In this document: piece by piece, positions 8,281 through 18,910 of the stretch | How positions within the stretch are numbered: position 1 is the stretch's first letter | Layout: every line of letters starts with the position of its first letter | From: Musa acuminata AAA Group | Lineage: Eukaryota; Streptophyta; Magnoliopsida; Zingiberales; Musaceae | Assembly (NCBI RefSeq): GCF_036884655.1 | Contig: NC_088331.1 | Span: 12,595,001 to 12,659,000, forward strand | Length of the DNA: 64,000 nucleotides | Reading direction: 5' to 3' | Program-made: the position numbers and the translations under genes | The notes under the pieces: generated by a model | The model's database searches: none | Seen by the model: only the letters and a program-made list of their open reading frames with translations | Told to the model about the DNA's origin: nothing

Positions 8281-10532
8281 TGTTAGGATCAAGAGCACTA
8301 AGAGGGGGGGGGGTGAATTAGTGCAGCGGAAATCTTATAATAATTTAAAAACCAAAAGCTGCGTTCGTTCAAAAACTATTATGATGCAAAAGCAAATTCT
8401 CAGTTTGTATCTAAGTGCAGTTTGCGTCTAAGCGCAGATTGCGTTTAAGCGCAGTTTTGCGTCTAAGCGCAGTTTTGCGTCTAAGCGCAGTTTTGCGTCT
8501 AAACTCAGATTTACGTCTAAATGCAGATTTACGTCTAAACGCAGATTTACGTCTAAACGCAGTTTTACGTCTAAACGCAGTTTTACGTCTAAACGCAGAT
8601 TTACGTCTAAACGCAGTTTTACGTCTAAACGCAGTTTTACGTCTAAACGCAGATTTACGTCTAAACGCAGTTTTACGTCTAGACGCAGATTTACGTCTAA
8701 ACTTTGAAACTCGTTTGTATACTCGCAGAAGGCAGTATGCAGTTGAAATCAAGACGTAAACGTGAACTGAAATCTGATGATTGAGCGAGGAAAGCCGATT
8801 TACGTCTGAATGTAGTTTTACGTCTAAATGTTGAAACTCATTCGTAAAATCGTAAAGGACAGATTGCAGTTATTAATAGGATTAAAATGTAAGCGTAAAC
8901 TGCAAAGAAGCTCGTTCGTAAAAGCACGGAAAACAGTTCTGCAGAATCAAACGAAAACGTAAACTGTAATGTATGAAAATACGAGTTTACGTCTGAATGC
9001 AGATCAGCACTTAGAACTTGTTCGTGAAAGCGCAGAGAGCAGTAGTGATGAGGGAGGTTTGCAGTAATGATAAAGTGCTCGAAAATAAACGCAAACCAGA
9101 GATTTAGAGTGGTTCGGTCAACCTTGACCTACTCCACTTTTGGCTTCCTCCACCGATGAGGTTGCCGACGTCAACTAGGTGCCTTCCTTCAATGGGCGAA
9201 GGCCAAACTTCCCTCTTACAATTTCTCTCCTTTTGACAGGCTTAGGAGACAACCTTTACAGACCTTTCTCTCCTCACTTTACAATTGAAAACTTGAAGAA
9301 CAGAAGGAGGAGACTTAAAGGCTTTACAACACTTTTGAGCTCTTAGAATCACAGAAAAGATCAAGATTTCGGTATAGGTCTGTATCTTTTCAGTGCTGAA
9401 TGGGTGGGGTATTTATAGGCCCCAACCCAATTCAAAATTCGAGCTCAAAACGATCAAATCGATCAAATCCCAGAATTCTGGGATCAGGCGGTTGCACCTC
9501 TCGACTGGAGAGGTGGCACCGCCTGGCAGAGCTCGAAGACTGAGCTCTGCCGATTGCTTCTCTCTGCCAGAGCTCGAAGACTGAGCTCGATGGTTGCATC
9601 ACCTGGCAGAGCTCGAAGACTGAGCTTGGTGATTGCATCACCTGGCAGAGCTCGAAACTGAGCTTGGTGGTTGCATCACCTGGCAGAGCTCCAAGCTGAG
9701 CTCAGGCTGATCCACCTCTCTGCCAGAGCTCGAAGACTGAGCTTGGTGATTTTATCACCTGGCAGAGCTCGAGACTGAGCTCAGGCTGATGCACCTATCT
9801 GCCAGAGCTCGAAGACTGAGCTCGGTGGTTGCATCGCCTGGCAGAGCTCGGAACTTGAGCTCTGGCGGTGCAACCTCTTGGCTGGGGCGGTTGCACCTCC
9901 CAACCCCACAGCCCAGGCGGTTGCACCTCCTGGCTGGGGCGGTTGCACCTCCCAACCCCACAGCCCAGGCGGTTGCACCTCCTGGCTGGGGCGGTTGCAC
10001 CTCCTGGTGCAATCAGGGTCCGAATGGTTCACTCCATTCGGCCCACTTTGAATCTTTTCAGGGGCCCAATTGCCCCAAGATTAAGCTAATGGGATCACCT
10101 CCCATTTTCATGCTTAATCATCATGCTAACTACGATTAACTCTAAGACAACTTCTGCAGCTTTGCTCCGATGCGTCAATCGCTTCTTCCGGCGAGTTTCC
10201 TGCCAACTTCCGTCGATCAACCGATAACCCTCGGTGATCCTTCTGCGGACATCCGGCATACTCCTGGACTTTGCGACGATCCACTTGGCGAGTTCCGACG
10301 AGCTTCGCTTGGCAAGCTTCTGGACTTCTCGGATCTGTTCTCTCTGAACCTCCGACGACCGTCCGAACTTCCGTCGAACTCTCGAACTCCCAACGTGATC
10401 ATGATCTTGACTCCGGCGCAACTCCTGCTGCTTGTCTTACTCTCATCGTAGTTAATCCTGCACACTTATCTCAACACATAGATTAGATAACAAATGACAA
10501 TTGACTTCATCATCAAAATCCGAGATTCAACA
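8281..10532 (-). repeat. A2 5' LTR
   Basis: A 2252-bp LTR that would drive transcription toward gag. It matches the 3' LTR almost base for base. The main difference is one extra 39-bp GAGCTCGAAGACTGAGCTC unit near 9580-9620. The minisatellite lies at about 8407-8706 and the GC-rich block at about 9482-10008. Confidence 0.93.
9410..9417 (-). promoter_or_regulatory. TATA box of A2 5' LTR
   Basis: TATAAATA on the minus strand in the family context GGCCTATAAATACCCC. Being in the 5' LTR, it is the promoter expected to make the full-length A2 RNA. Transcription would begin shortly downstream, at about 9375-9390. Confidence 0.78.
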
Positions 10533-10537
10533 GGGAT
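10533..10537 (+). repeat. A2 target-site duplication GGGAT (right copy)
   Basis: The five bases after A2 repeat those at 1339-1343 before it. The host reading frame (A1 gag) is continuous when A2 and one copy are taken out. This shows a normal integrase-mediated insertion. Confidence 0.96.
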
Positions 10538-11599
10538 CCTAAAGTCACTGCTATTCAAGAGGCAAAAGATCTGCGCAACTTCCCTCTTGAAGAACTAATC
10601 GGGTCATTAATGACCTACGAAATGACTTGTAAAGCTCATGAAGAGCAAGAAGACATCCTTCCAAAGAACAGGAAGGATATGGCACTCAAAACTTCTGAAT
10701 GCCACTTGAGAGAAAACTCAAGTGATGAGGACTGTGATGATGACTTGGCATTTTTAACTAGAAAGTTTAAAAAGTTCTTTAAAAGAAACAAGTTTAAGAA
10801 TGACGCGAAAAATAAACTTGAACCCAAGAAGGACCAAGTGATCTGCTATGAATGCAAAAAGCCGGGACACTACAAGAGTGATTGTCCCCAAGTCAAAAGA
10901 AGAACATCAAAGAAGAAGGCGCTTCAAGCAACATGGGACGACTCGAGCGCGTCCGAAGAAGAGGAGACCAACACCGAGCAAGTTGCTCATTACGCCCTAA
11001 TGGCCATCGAAGACGAGGTAACAAATTCATTAGATGCAGATTTATCATTCGATGAATTATTAAATGCTTTCCATGAATTGTTTGATGAGTGTAAGACTAT
11101 TAGTGGTAAATACAAATTGCTAAAAAAGGAGTATGATAGTCTTATTTACAAGTTTGATAAGTTAAATGATGAACATAGTGATAGTTTAAATTCATGCATA
11201 AAATGCCTTGATCTAGAAACTCTTCAAAAAGAAAACTTGCTACTTAAGGACACCTTGAAGAAATTCGAGGTTGGTAGCAAGTCATTAAACATGATCCTTA
11301 CAAACAAGGGTCATGTTCCCAAAAGAAGTGGGATTGGATTTGTGAGGAGTCCTCACCAAAATCCAACTACCTTCGTAAAAGGCCCCATCTTACATGTTAG
11401 ACATCAAAGCAAATGCAACTTTTGTTGCAAGTTTGGACACAGGACGCATTATTGTCCATTCAGGAAAATTAGTCCAAGCAAATTGATTTGGGTTCCTAAA
11501 GGAACCATGACAAATTCTATGCAACATGATAGAAAATGTAGATCTATTTATGAGGCACCCAAAAGCAAATGGGTACCTAAAAATCATCCCTTCCTATAA
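10538..11599 (+). pseudogene. A1 gag, 3' part (codons 175 to stop)
   Basis: Continuation of the gag begun at 822, in the same frame: Trp-Asp at 1338-1343 is followed here by Pro-Lys-Val-Thr as in A2 gag. This part is fully open for 353 codons. It contains the CYECKKPGHYKSDC knuckle and the second CNFCC...H...C knuckle near the C-terminus, with the WVPK motifs after it. The only stops in A1 gag are the two in the 5' part. Compared with A2 it has an extra Ser-type residue after the first knuckle, explaining 527 against 526 residues. Confidence 0.9.
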
Positions 11600-12413
11600 A
11601 AATATTAAACTTTTAGGCTGGAGCAAGAAATAATATTCTACTCCTTGATTCTCGATAGTCATAAACCAATAGTGAAAAAGGAACTTGCAACGCTTAAATA
11701 ACAAGTGGAAGTTATGAAATCACAAATGCGATATGGATACAACCTTATTAGAAACATATGATTCCCAAATTCACATATCCCCTTGATCGTCGAACCCTTC
11801 AACTCTATCATCTACGAATTAATTCTTGTATCATGAAGAAACTAAATATGTCATGATCTTAAAAGGGATACCAAACAAACTATCAACATACGAACGACAT
11901 ACGCACGTTAAAAGATCTATCTTGATCATACAAGAGCTTCTTCCTTAAATAAAAACTCATACGAAATCACGTAAGAAACGTTAATTGCTCTGAAATGAAA
12001 AACTCTCCTAAAAGCAAAGGCTCCCTGATCAAATCACATTAGGTGCTCACTGGCTGCAGGCGGTGGCACCTCTCCAGCTGGCGGTGGCACCTCCAGCTAC
12101 CACGGGTTGCCAGCGGTTGCATCGCTCCAGCCAGAGGTGCAACCGCCCGCAACTCTGCCTTTTTAAACCCACGCTAGGGCCGGCGGTGGAATCAACCCCA
12201 ACTCACTCCCATTTCCTCCTCTACTCTTCCAAGTCTCCTCCATTCTCATTTCACTCCTCTAAGCTTTCCAAATACCTCCCATTTCGGAGCAAAACTTCAA
12301 GAATCCTTCCTTCTCTTGAAGATTTCACAAAGGTACTCTCTAAGAAGCTCTTAAATTCTGTTTTGTTCTTCATTTACTCTTGCTCATCATCATCCCTCTA
12401 AACAGCAATAGTT
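11600..12413 (+). other. A1 gag-ORF2 spacer and ORF2 leader
   Basis: Matches the A2 spacer and leader. It has AT-rich sequence to about 12055, GC-rich GGCGGTGGCACCTC repeats (about 12057-12150), then a CT-rich tract up to the ORF2 ATG. No pol remnant is visible. Confidence 0.7.
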
Positions 12414-13520
12414 ATGGGATCTAGAAGATCCTCAAGGGACAAGAGAAAGAGGAGATTAGTAGAAGAGTTTGACTTCACCCTTTTTGATTCAAAAAACCAT
12501 GCTGAAAAATTTCCCTCTTTCGAACTTAGAAGTATCAATAAGGGAAAATACGTAGATCTAAATGAACTAAGAGACTTAGAGACTATCCAATAGTTTGCAA
12601 ACCTAGATCTACGTCCAATCTTGCAGATTAACGAACCCATCTATCCTAGGCTAGTTAGATTATTTTACAATAACATACAAATAGATGATGAAGAAAGGAT
12701 GTCCACCTATCTTTTAGGACAACACATCTCAATCACTGATAGGTTCATTTGTGATATGATAGGCATTCCCATGAAAAGCATAGGACTTTACTTTAGAGGA
12801 TCATGGGATGATGAAAGTATTGGAACATTCTATGTTGAAGCCTTAGGAACAATCTTTGCCAATCCTAACATAGCACTGATTCCTAAAAGTTGTGAACATC
12901 TACTGCCTTTGAACACTAAGATACTTCATCATATCATGACTAGTATAATTCTTCCTAAACAATACCATCATGATGAAATAAGTCAATTAGAATTAGGAAC
13001 TATGTACTTAATCATGAAGGGACATGACATCTGTCTTGGTTATCTTATTCAACAAAACATGTTAGAATTATCTAAGAAAGATATGATGCTCCCATATGGT
13101 GGTATAATCACAAGAATAATGAAAGCTTACGACATTCTAATACCACCAGAAGAAGAAGTAATGAAAGTAGATAGATTCAGCATAATAAACAAAAATCTAC
13201 TTCACCGACTAAGATGTTACTATAGAAACGGTAACTGGGTTAGAATCCCTAGAAGGACTGATCACCCTCAACCTGAACCAGAACCGGAAACACCAGTATT
13301 TAAGGGTACCCAATCTTCTCCGACCCTTCCCTTTGAGGAAATACATCCAGTTGAGCAAACTCATACATCCATCGAAGAAATTGGGATTCGAATGGATCGA
13401 TTCGAACAGAGACAAGAACGGATTGAACAACGACAAGATCAAATCCTATCTGAGCTGCAGCAAATTCATAGTCAATTTGACTCCTTGTTTAGGCACTTTA
13501 ATTTTCCACCTCATCAATGA
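12414..13520 (+). pseudogene. A1 ORF2: envelope-like protein, one premature stop
   Basis: Parallel to A2 ORF2 from MGSRRSSRDK to the FPPHQ end, 369 codons including the stop. A single TAG at 12591-12593 (codon 60) replaces the tryptophan found in A2 (IHWFAN). Everything after it is open: the NEPIYPRLVRLFYNN region, the PQPEPEPE linker (one PE repeat shorter) and the Gln-rich coiled-coil tail. Most differences from A2 are conservative (Ile/Val, Lys/Arg). Confidence 0.85.
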
Positions 13521-14583
13521 ACTTGTTGAACACCTGTTGTTGTTGTAAACTTCTGATGTGTTGGCTGTAAACATCTATTGTGGTAAACATATATCTTGCG
13601 CCTTGTGGTAAAAGTTATCTCAGATTTTTATGGTATCATTACTGTTTGGTATGTGATGTGTCCAAATTAAGAATGTTGTGCTTTAAAACTAAAAGTTTTG
13701 AAAACCTTATGCTTTGATTTCATTCGAAGAGAATTAGGAATGTTGATGTGTCCGAATAGATAAATTTGTTAAAATTATTTTTCGGACTATATTGACTGAT
13801 CAGATCACTTGATTGCCATGTTTATATGTGAAAATCTGTAACAAAATCTTGTCCAAATGCATCTTATTTATTCGAATGCTATAAAACAGATTTTCTCGTA
13901 CACTTTCATGAAAAATAAGTTTCTGAAATAGATTTGATGAAGTGATTCATGTGTATGTAGTCCATCCTGCAAAATCTTTATATAGACAATGGATTATAAC
14001 AAAAAGGGGAAGACGTATTTAAAGCAATCTATGTAAAATTCCTCTATAAATTATTTTCCTGGTATCATAATTACTATGCTTTTTGTTGATGACAAAGGGG
14101 GAGAGATATGAATTGATAAACACTGCCATGATTAGAAATACTATGAGTGATGCTATAAACACTGCTATGATTATGTCATCCTTGCATCACCAAGAGATAT
14201 ATGAACATGTGCTAAAGTTTGCATTATGCCCTGAGTTGATATCTTATCATGTGAAGAAAATGCAAAACTTGCTAGAATATTTCAAATGTGTGCATCATGT
14301 AATAGTGCTTCACAGCTTTATATGATAATGTTCAAACTACATGATGAATAGTTACAAACACAATCATACAAACTTGATGATGTATGTCAAGCCTTGACAT
14401 CATTCTTGAAGAGATACATCATGATGGGTATCATGATGGGAGTATTGATAAGTTTAACTGATCTAACTTATCAATACGTCACTTGAATTCTTAGGTCTTG
14501 AATTCAAGGTTGACTTATCTCAACTATGGCATATAGACAGGGGGAGTTAAGGATAACTCCATTATCAATTGATTGTCATCATC
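13521..14583 (+). other. A1 3' untranslated region with internal purine tract
   Basis: AT-rich and noncoding. GACAAAGGGGGAGAGA at 14091-14106 is the internal purine tract in the same context as in A2, A3 and A5. Confidence 0.75.
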
Positions 14584-14597
14584 AAAAAGGGGGAGAT
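14584..14597 (+). promoter_or_regulatory. A1 polypurine tract
   Basis: AAAAAGGGGGAGAT ends exactly where the 3' LTR begins with TGTTGAATC. Confidence 0.93.
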
Positions 14598-16613
14598 TGT
14601 TGAATCTCGGATTTTAATGATGAAGTCAATTGTCATTTGTTGTCTAATCTATGTGTTGGGATAAGTGTGCAGGATTAACTACGATGAAATTTAGACAAGC
14701 AGCAGGAGTTGCGCCGGAGTCAAGATCATGATCACGTTGGGAGTTCGAGAGTTCGACGGAAGTTCGGACGGTCGTCGGAGGTTCTGCGAGAACAGATCCG
14801 AGAACTCCAGAAGCTTGCCAAGCGAAGCTCGTCAGAACTCGCCAAGTGGATCGTCGCAAAGTCCAGGAGTTTTCCGGAAGTCCGCAGAAGAATCACCGAG
14901 GGTTCATCGGATGATCGACGGAAGTTCGCCGGAAACTCGCCGGAAGAAGCGATTGACGCATCGGAGCAAAGCTGCAGAAATTGTCTTAGATTTAATCGTA
15001 GTTAGCACGTTGATTAAGTTGGAAAATGGGAGGTGATCCCATTAGCTTAATCTTGGGGCAATTGGGCCCCTGAAAAGATTGAAATTGGGCCGAATGGAGC
15101 TAACCATTCGGACCCTGATTGCACCAGGAGGTGCAACCGCCTAGGCCAGGAGGTGGCACCGCCTCGGCTAAGTCTCCCAGCGAGACTGGGCGGTGCAACC
15201 ACCCCAGCCAGGAGGTGCAACCGCCTGAGCTCAGTCTTCGAGCTAGACTGGGCGGTGCAACCTCCCTGACAGAGAGGTAGCACCGCATGAGCTCGGTCTT
15301 CGAGCTCTGGCAGAGAGGTGCAACCGCCTGGGCTCAGTCTCCGAGCTCTGCCAAGCGGTGCAACCTCTCCAGTCAGGAGGTGCAACCGCCTGATCCCGGA
15401 ATTCCGGGATTTTATCGTTTTTGAGCTCCAAATTTGAATTGGGTTGGGGCCTATAAATATCCCACCCATTCGGCACAGAAATGATACAGACCTACACCGA
15501 AATCTTGATTCTTTCTGTGATTCTAAGAGCTCAAAATTGTTGTAAAGCCTTTAAGTCTCCTCCTTCTGTTCTTTAAGCTTCTGAATTGTAAAGTGAGGAG
15601 AGAAAGGTTCTGTAAGGGTTGTCTCCTGAGCCCATCAAAAGGAGTGAAACTGTAAAAGGGCAGTTGGCCTTCGCCCATTGAAGTAAGGCAGCTAGTTGAC
15701 GTCGGTGACCTCGTCGGAGGAGGAAGCCAAAAGTGGAGTAGGTCAAGACTAACCAAACCACTCTAAATCTCTGGTTTGCTTTTGTTTTGAGTACCTTATC
15801 ATTACTGCAAACCTCCTACATAACTACTGCTCTCTGTGCCTTTACGAACAAGTTCTTAGTGCTGATGTTTTCGAATCTGCATTCAGACGTAAATCTGTGT
15901 TTTTCATACGATCAGCTTACGTTTGTGTTTTGATTCTGCAAAACTGTCTTCTGCGCTTTTTATGAACTAGCTTCTAAGTTTAGATCTCTTTGAAACTGTT
16001 TTAGACGCAAACTACGTTTAGACGTAAAACTGCGTTTAGACGCAAACTGCGTTTTGACGAAAAATTGTGTTTAAACGTAAACTGTGCAAACTGTGTTTAA
16101 ACATAAAACTGTGTTTTAGACGTAAACTTCTTTTAAACGTAAAACTACGTTTAGACGTAAAACTGCGTTTAGACGCAAACTATGTTTAGACGTAAAACTA
16201 CGTTTAGACGTAAACTGAGTTTAGACGCAAAACTGTGTTTAGACACAAACTGCGCAAACTGTGTTTGGACATAAAACTGTGTTTTAGACGTAAACTACTT
16301 TTAGACGTAAACTGCGTTTAGACGTAAAACTGCGTTTAGACGTAAACTGAGTTTAGACGCAAAACTGCGTTTTGACGTAAAATTGTGTTTAGACGCAAAA
16401 CTACGTTTAGACGCAAACTGTATTTAAACGCAAACTCAGTTTAGACGTAAACTGTGCTTAGACGTAAACTGCGCTTAATCTTAAGTAATCTTAGAATCGG
16501 CTTTTACATTAAAATCGTTTTTATCGGACGAACGCAGCTTTCGTTTTTAAATCGCTGAAAGATTTCCGCTGCACTAATTCACCCCCCCCCTCTTAGTGTT
16601 CTTGATCCTAACA
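14598..16613 (+). repeat. A1 3' LTR
   Basis: A 2016-bp LTR with TG...CA ends. Its U3 lacks the ~380-bp segment that A3 and A4 carry after TGTTGAATCTC. It has GC-rich GGTGCAACCGCC repeats (about 15118-15395), a TATA box, a CT-rich stretch, the minisatellite (about 16003-16473) and a 9-base C tract before TCCTAACA. It is more diverged from the A1 5' LTR than the A2 LTRs are from each other. Confidence 0.92.
15452..15459 (+). promoter_or_regulatory. TATA box of A1 3' LTR
   Basis: TATAAATA in the context GGCCTATAAATATCCC. This matches the other A LTRs apart from one base after the box. Confidence 0.72.
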
Positions 16614-17223
16614 CCTGTTGCAATTCACGGGGAGATCAAAGGTTGATCCACGGTGGTGGAGATGATGGCGGAATTCGGCGACGATCTTTTAAGCAATTGT
16701 GAGAATTGCTTTGGGCGGTTGTGGAGGGCTGATGGATGGCAGTGGAAGGGCAGCGAGATGCCAAGAACGCTGCTCAGATACCAGGTGTTAGAAACCTTGC
16801 AGATTCTAAACTTGGGGTTGATCTCTTTAGGGGATCGGCCTCCTTGGAACTCTCTAGGGGTTCCTCCTTCCAAGTTGCTGCTCAAAGGCTGCATAAAAGA
16901 TTCATCTATTGCTTATGAAAAGAGAAGGAATATATGGCTATTTATAGGGCTTCTAAATCCTAACTCCTAATAGAACTCCTACTTAAGACTCTTACTTCTA
17001 ACCAACTCCTAGTAGGACTCCTACTCAAGACTCCTATTCCCTTACAACTCCTAATTCTTCTCTAAGAAAACACCTCCTACATGAATGCCCCTCTCAATTA
17101 GGACTCTTCTAGCTAGAGTCCTAACAGAATGTCACTCTCAATTAGGACTCTCTTAGCTAGAGTCCTAACAATTTTACATGAATGTCCCTCTCAATTAGGA
17201 CTCTCCAAGCTAGAGTCCTAACA
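16614..17223 (-). mobile_element. Z3: gypsy element remnant (5' LTR and leader)
   Basis: The minus-strand 5' end of a Z-type chromovirus. The 438-bp LTR is 16786-17223. A primer site lies at 16772-16783 on the minus strand (one mismatch, T to A on the plus strand). Leader sequence, homologous to 61564-61718 of Z1, runs left to 16614, where A1 interrupts it. The LTR starts inside gag of Z2 (flank GGTAC, 17224-17228), so Z3 jumped into a relative in the same orientation. Confidence 0.82.
16786..17223 (-). repeat. Z3 5' LTR with three terminal repeat units
   Basis: Ends TGTTAG...CTAACA on either strand. Its U3 end holds three 36-bp units (17091-17126, 17135-17170, 17188-17223), each containing AGGACTCT...AGAGTCCT as an inverted repeat and finishing in CCTAACA like the LTR terminus itself. 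A CCTATAAATAG box lies near 16950 on the minus strand. Confidence 0.85.
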
Positions 17224-17788
17224 GGTACTCCTGAATGGTGGAGGTTTGTCGGATCTTTGCTAGTTGTTCGTCAATATTCTCGTAATCGGTTGGTCTGAAG
17301 TGGAGCAGCAATCCTTCTTTGAATTGTTGCCATGAAAGGACTCCATAAGTATGTTCAAACCAGTCAAACCACTGTATAGCATCCCCTTTAAGATGTATAG
17401 CTGTAATTTTCACCATAGTTGCATCCGCGGTTTTGTGGTACTGAAAATATCGCTCCGCGCGCGAGATCCAACCAATCGGGTCTCCTTCTTCCCATCTAGG
17501 GAAGTCCACTCTCATGCATAGATAGTTGGGGTCAGTCATAGAGCCTCCCCTCCCTTGGAACTCATCTCTTTGGGCCTAGTGCGATTGGGCAAAGCTCTCT
17601 CCGTGATAAGATTTTTTCGGGCTCAATGGTCGGCCCAGTCTGAGTTCGGTAAAGAGCGTCCGAATCATATCCTCTATTCGCACCTCCAAGGCTTCGAATT
17701 TAGCATTGATTGCCTCCTTAGATGCCATAGTATATGCCTCCAAATCTATGATGTTAAGATCTCTCTTTTGTTGTCAGGTTAAAGGCAT
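17224..17788 (-). pseudogene. Z2 gag, truncated by Z3
   Basis: Gypsy gag fragment. It contains MRVDFPRWEEGDPIGWISRA and the WFDWFEHTYGVLSWQQF retrotransposon-gag domain, then breaks off at the Z3 LTR. A glutamine before the MTDPNY motif is TAG. The upstream ATG at 17788 (MPLT) is followed at codon 5 by TGA, as in Z1 and V, so initiation may really use a downstream Met. Confidence 0.82.
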
Positions 17789-18910
17789 GTATAGGTTGAG
17801 AGAGGTGATGGTCGAAAGGGTTGGTAGATCGGTGGATGTAGGCTACGGTTTAGGCTTGTTTTGTGGCTATTTTGGGTGCAGTTTGAGGGTGTGGTTTGGT
17901 AAAGTTTTAGGGCTGTAGATGAAAGTTTTGGATCCGTGGTAGATGGTAGCAAAGGTTCGATAGAAATAAGTGGAAGTTGCAGCAAGTATGTGCTGTCTTG
18001 TAAGAGTAGAATTGTCGTAGAAGAAACAATGGTTTCTCGATTTAATTTCCACCAAAAACTTGAGAGAATTGAGGAGGGAATTGATAGCAAAATCATAGTT
18101 TATATGGCAGCAAGGATATCTAATTTAATCAAGAAAATTTCGGCAGTATAACAGCAAGGAAATTGGTGCAAGTTGCGATTGCAGAATTATCGTAGAGAAA
18201 TTTCAGCGGGTTACGACGAAAATTTGCAACAACACAAAATCATTTTTAGAGATGAATTTCTTAATAGATCAATCATAGATAGAAGCCAAGATGATCTATG
18301 AAGTGTATAAGAAATTTCATTCAAAAAATATTGCAAATAGATGGGTTAAGGCAACAATATCCAAACAATGTAGTATCAAGATCAAACAAACAGTGTTATG
18401 GAGCTGAAATTTTACAGTGCAGATTTTCAAGTATAGTAGATTAGACGTAAAAGATCAATGGTTTATATTGAGAATTTTTCGAAAAACCAAATGGAAATCT
18501 GCTGTTAGGAAGTGTCAAAGATGTCATAAAAATTTCATATAAATTTGGATAAAAAAAGCACAGTAGGAAGATCAAACAGATGGTGCTATGCAGCTAGAAT
18601 TCTGCAATGTATCTTTCATCGTAGAGATGAAAACTTTGTGACGAAAGGTTTATGCAGCAATATAGGAACAATTTTTTTTTTTTAGATTTTCGAATAAGAA
18701 TAACTAAATTGCAGCAGTAGTAAGGTAGGAAACCAGAACCTGTTGCAATCCACGGGGAGATCAAAGGATGATCCACGGTGGTGGAGATGATGGCGGAATT
18801 CGGCGATGATCTTTTAAGTAAATGTGGGAATTGCTTTGGGCGGTTGTGGAGGGCTGATGGATGGCAATGGAAGGGCAGCGAGATGTCAAGAACGCTGCTC
18901 TGAGACTAGG
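17789..18910 (-). other. Z2 5' leader and primer site
   Basis: About 1.1 kb of noncoding leader homologous to 60461-61732 of Z1 but shorter. The degenerate primer site is 18897-18908 (GCTCTGAGACTA on the plus strand, two changes from the tRNA-Met match). Confidence 0.75.

Larger units (their letters stand above)
1344..10532 (-). mobile_element. A2: youngest family A element, both ORFs intact, no pol
   Basis: A complete 9189-bp minus-strand element with two LTRs starting TGTTGAATC and ending TCCTAACA, flanked by GGGAT at 1339-1343 and 10533-10537. Reading 5' to 3' on the minus strand: LTR, primer site, gag (526 aa), spacer, a CT-rich leader, ORF2 (371 aa), untranslated region, purine tract, LTR. 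By eye the LTRs differ at about seven positions over 2.2 kb, plus one 39-bp repeat unit and a homopolymer length change, so insertion is recent. The class is that of gag-bearing non-autonomous elements (TR-GAG/LARD type). The noncoding motifs point to Sirevirus ancestry. Confidence 0.92.
1..16613 (+). mobile_element. A1: Sirevirus-like LTR element without pol, interrupted by A2
   Basis: This is the outer copy of family A. It runs from a partial 5' LTR at the window start to a 3' LTR ending at 16613. In order it has LTR end, tRNA-Met primer site, gag, a long spacer, a second ORF, a purine tract and the 3' LTR. A2 sits inside gag at 1344-10532. No protease, integrase, reverse transcriptase or RNase H sequence lies between gag and the 3' LTR, so it could move only with enzymes from another element. 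Its right end lies inside the leader of gypsy copy Z3. The first flanking bases, CCTGT at 16614-16618, should be one target duplication; its partner is off the left edge. Confidence 0.88.

Noticed and set aside
8407..8706. Telomere- or centromere-type satellite
   Set aside because: The array is confined to LTRs, is only a few hundred bases long and has no longer-range periodicity.
16625..16970. Possible small gene on either strand
   Set aside because: It spans the Z3 leader, primer site and LTR; the same words occur in Z1 and Z2 at the matching place.
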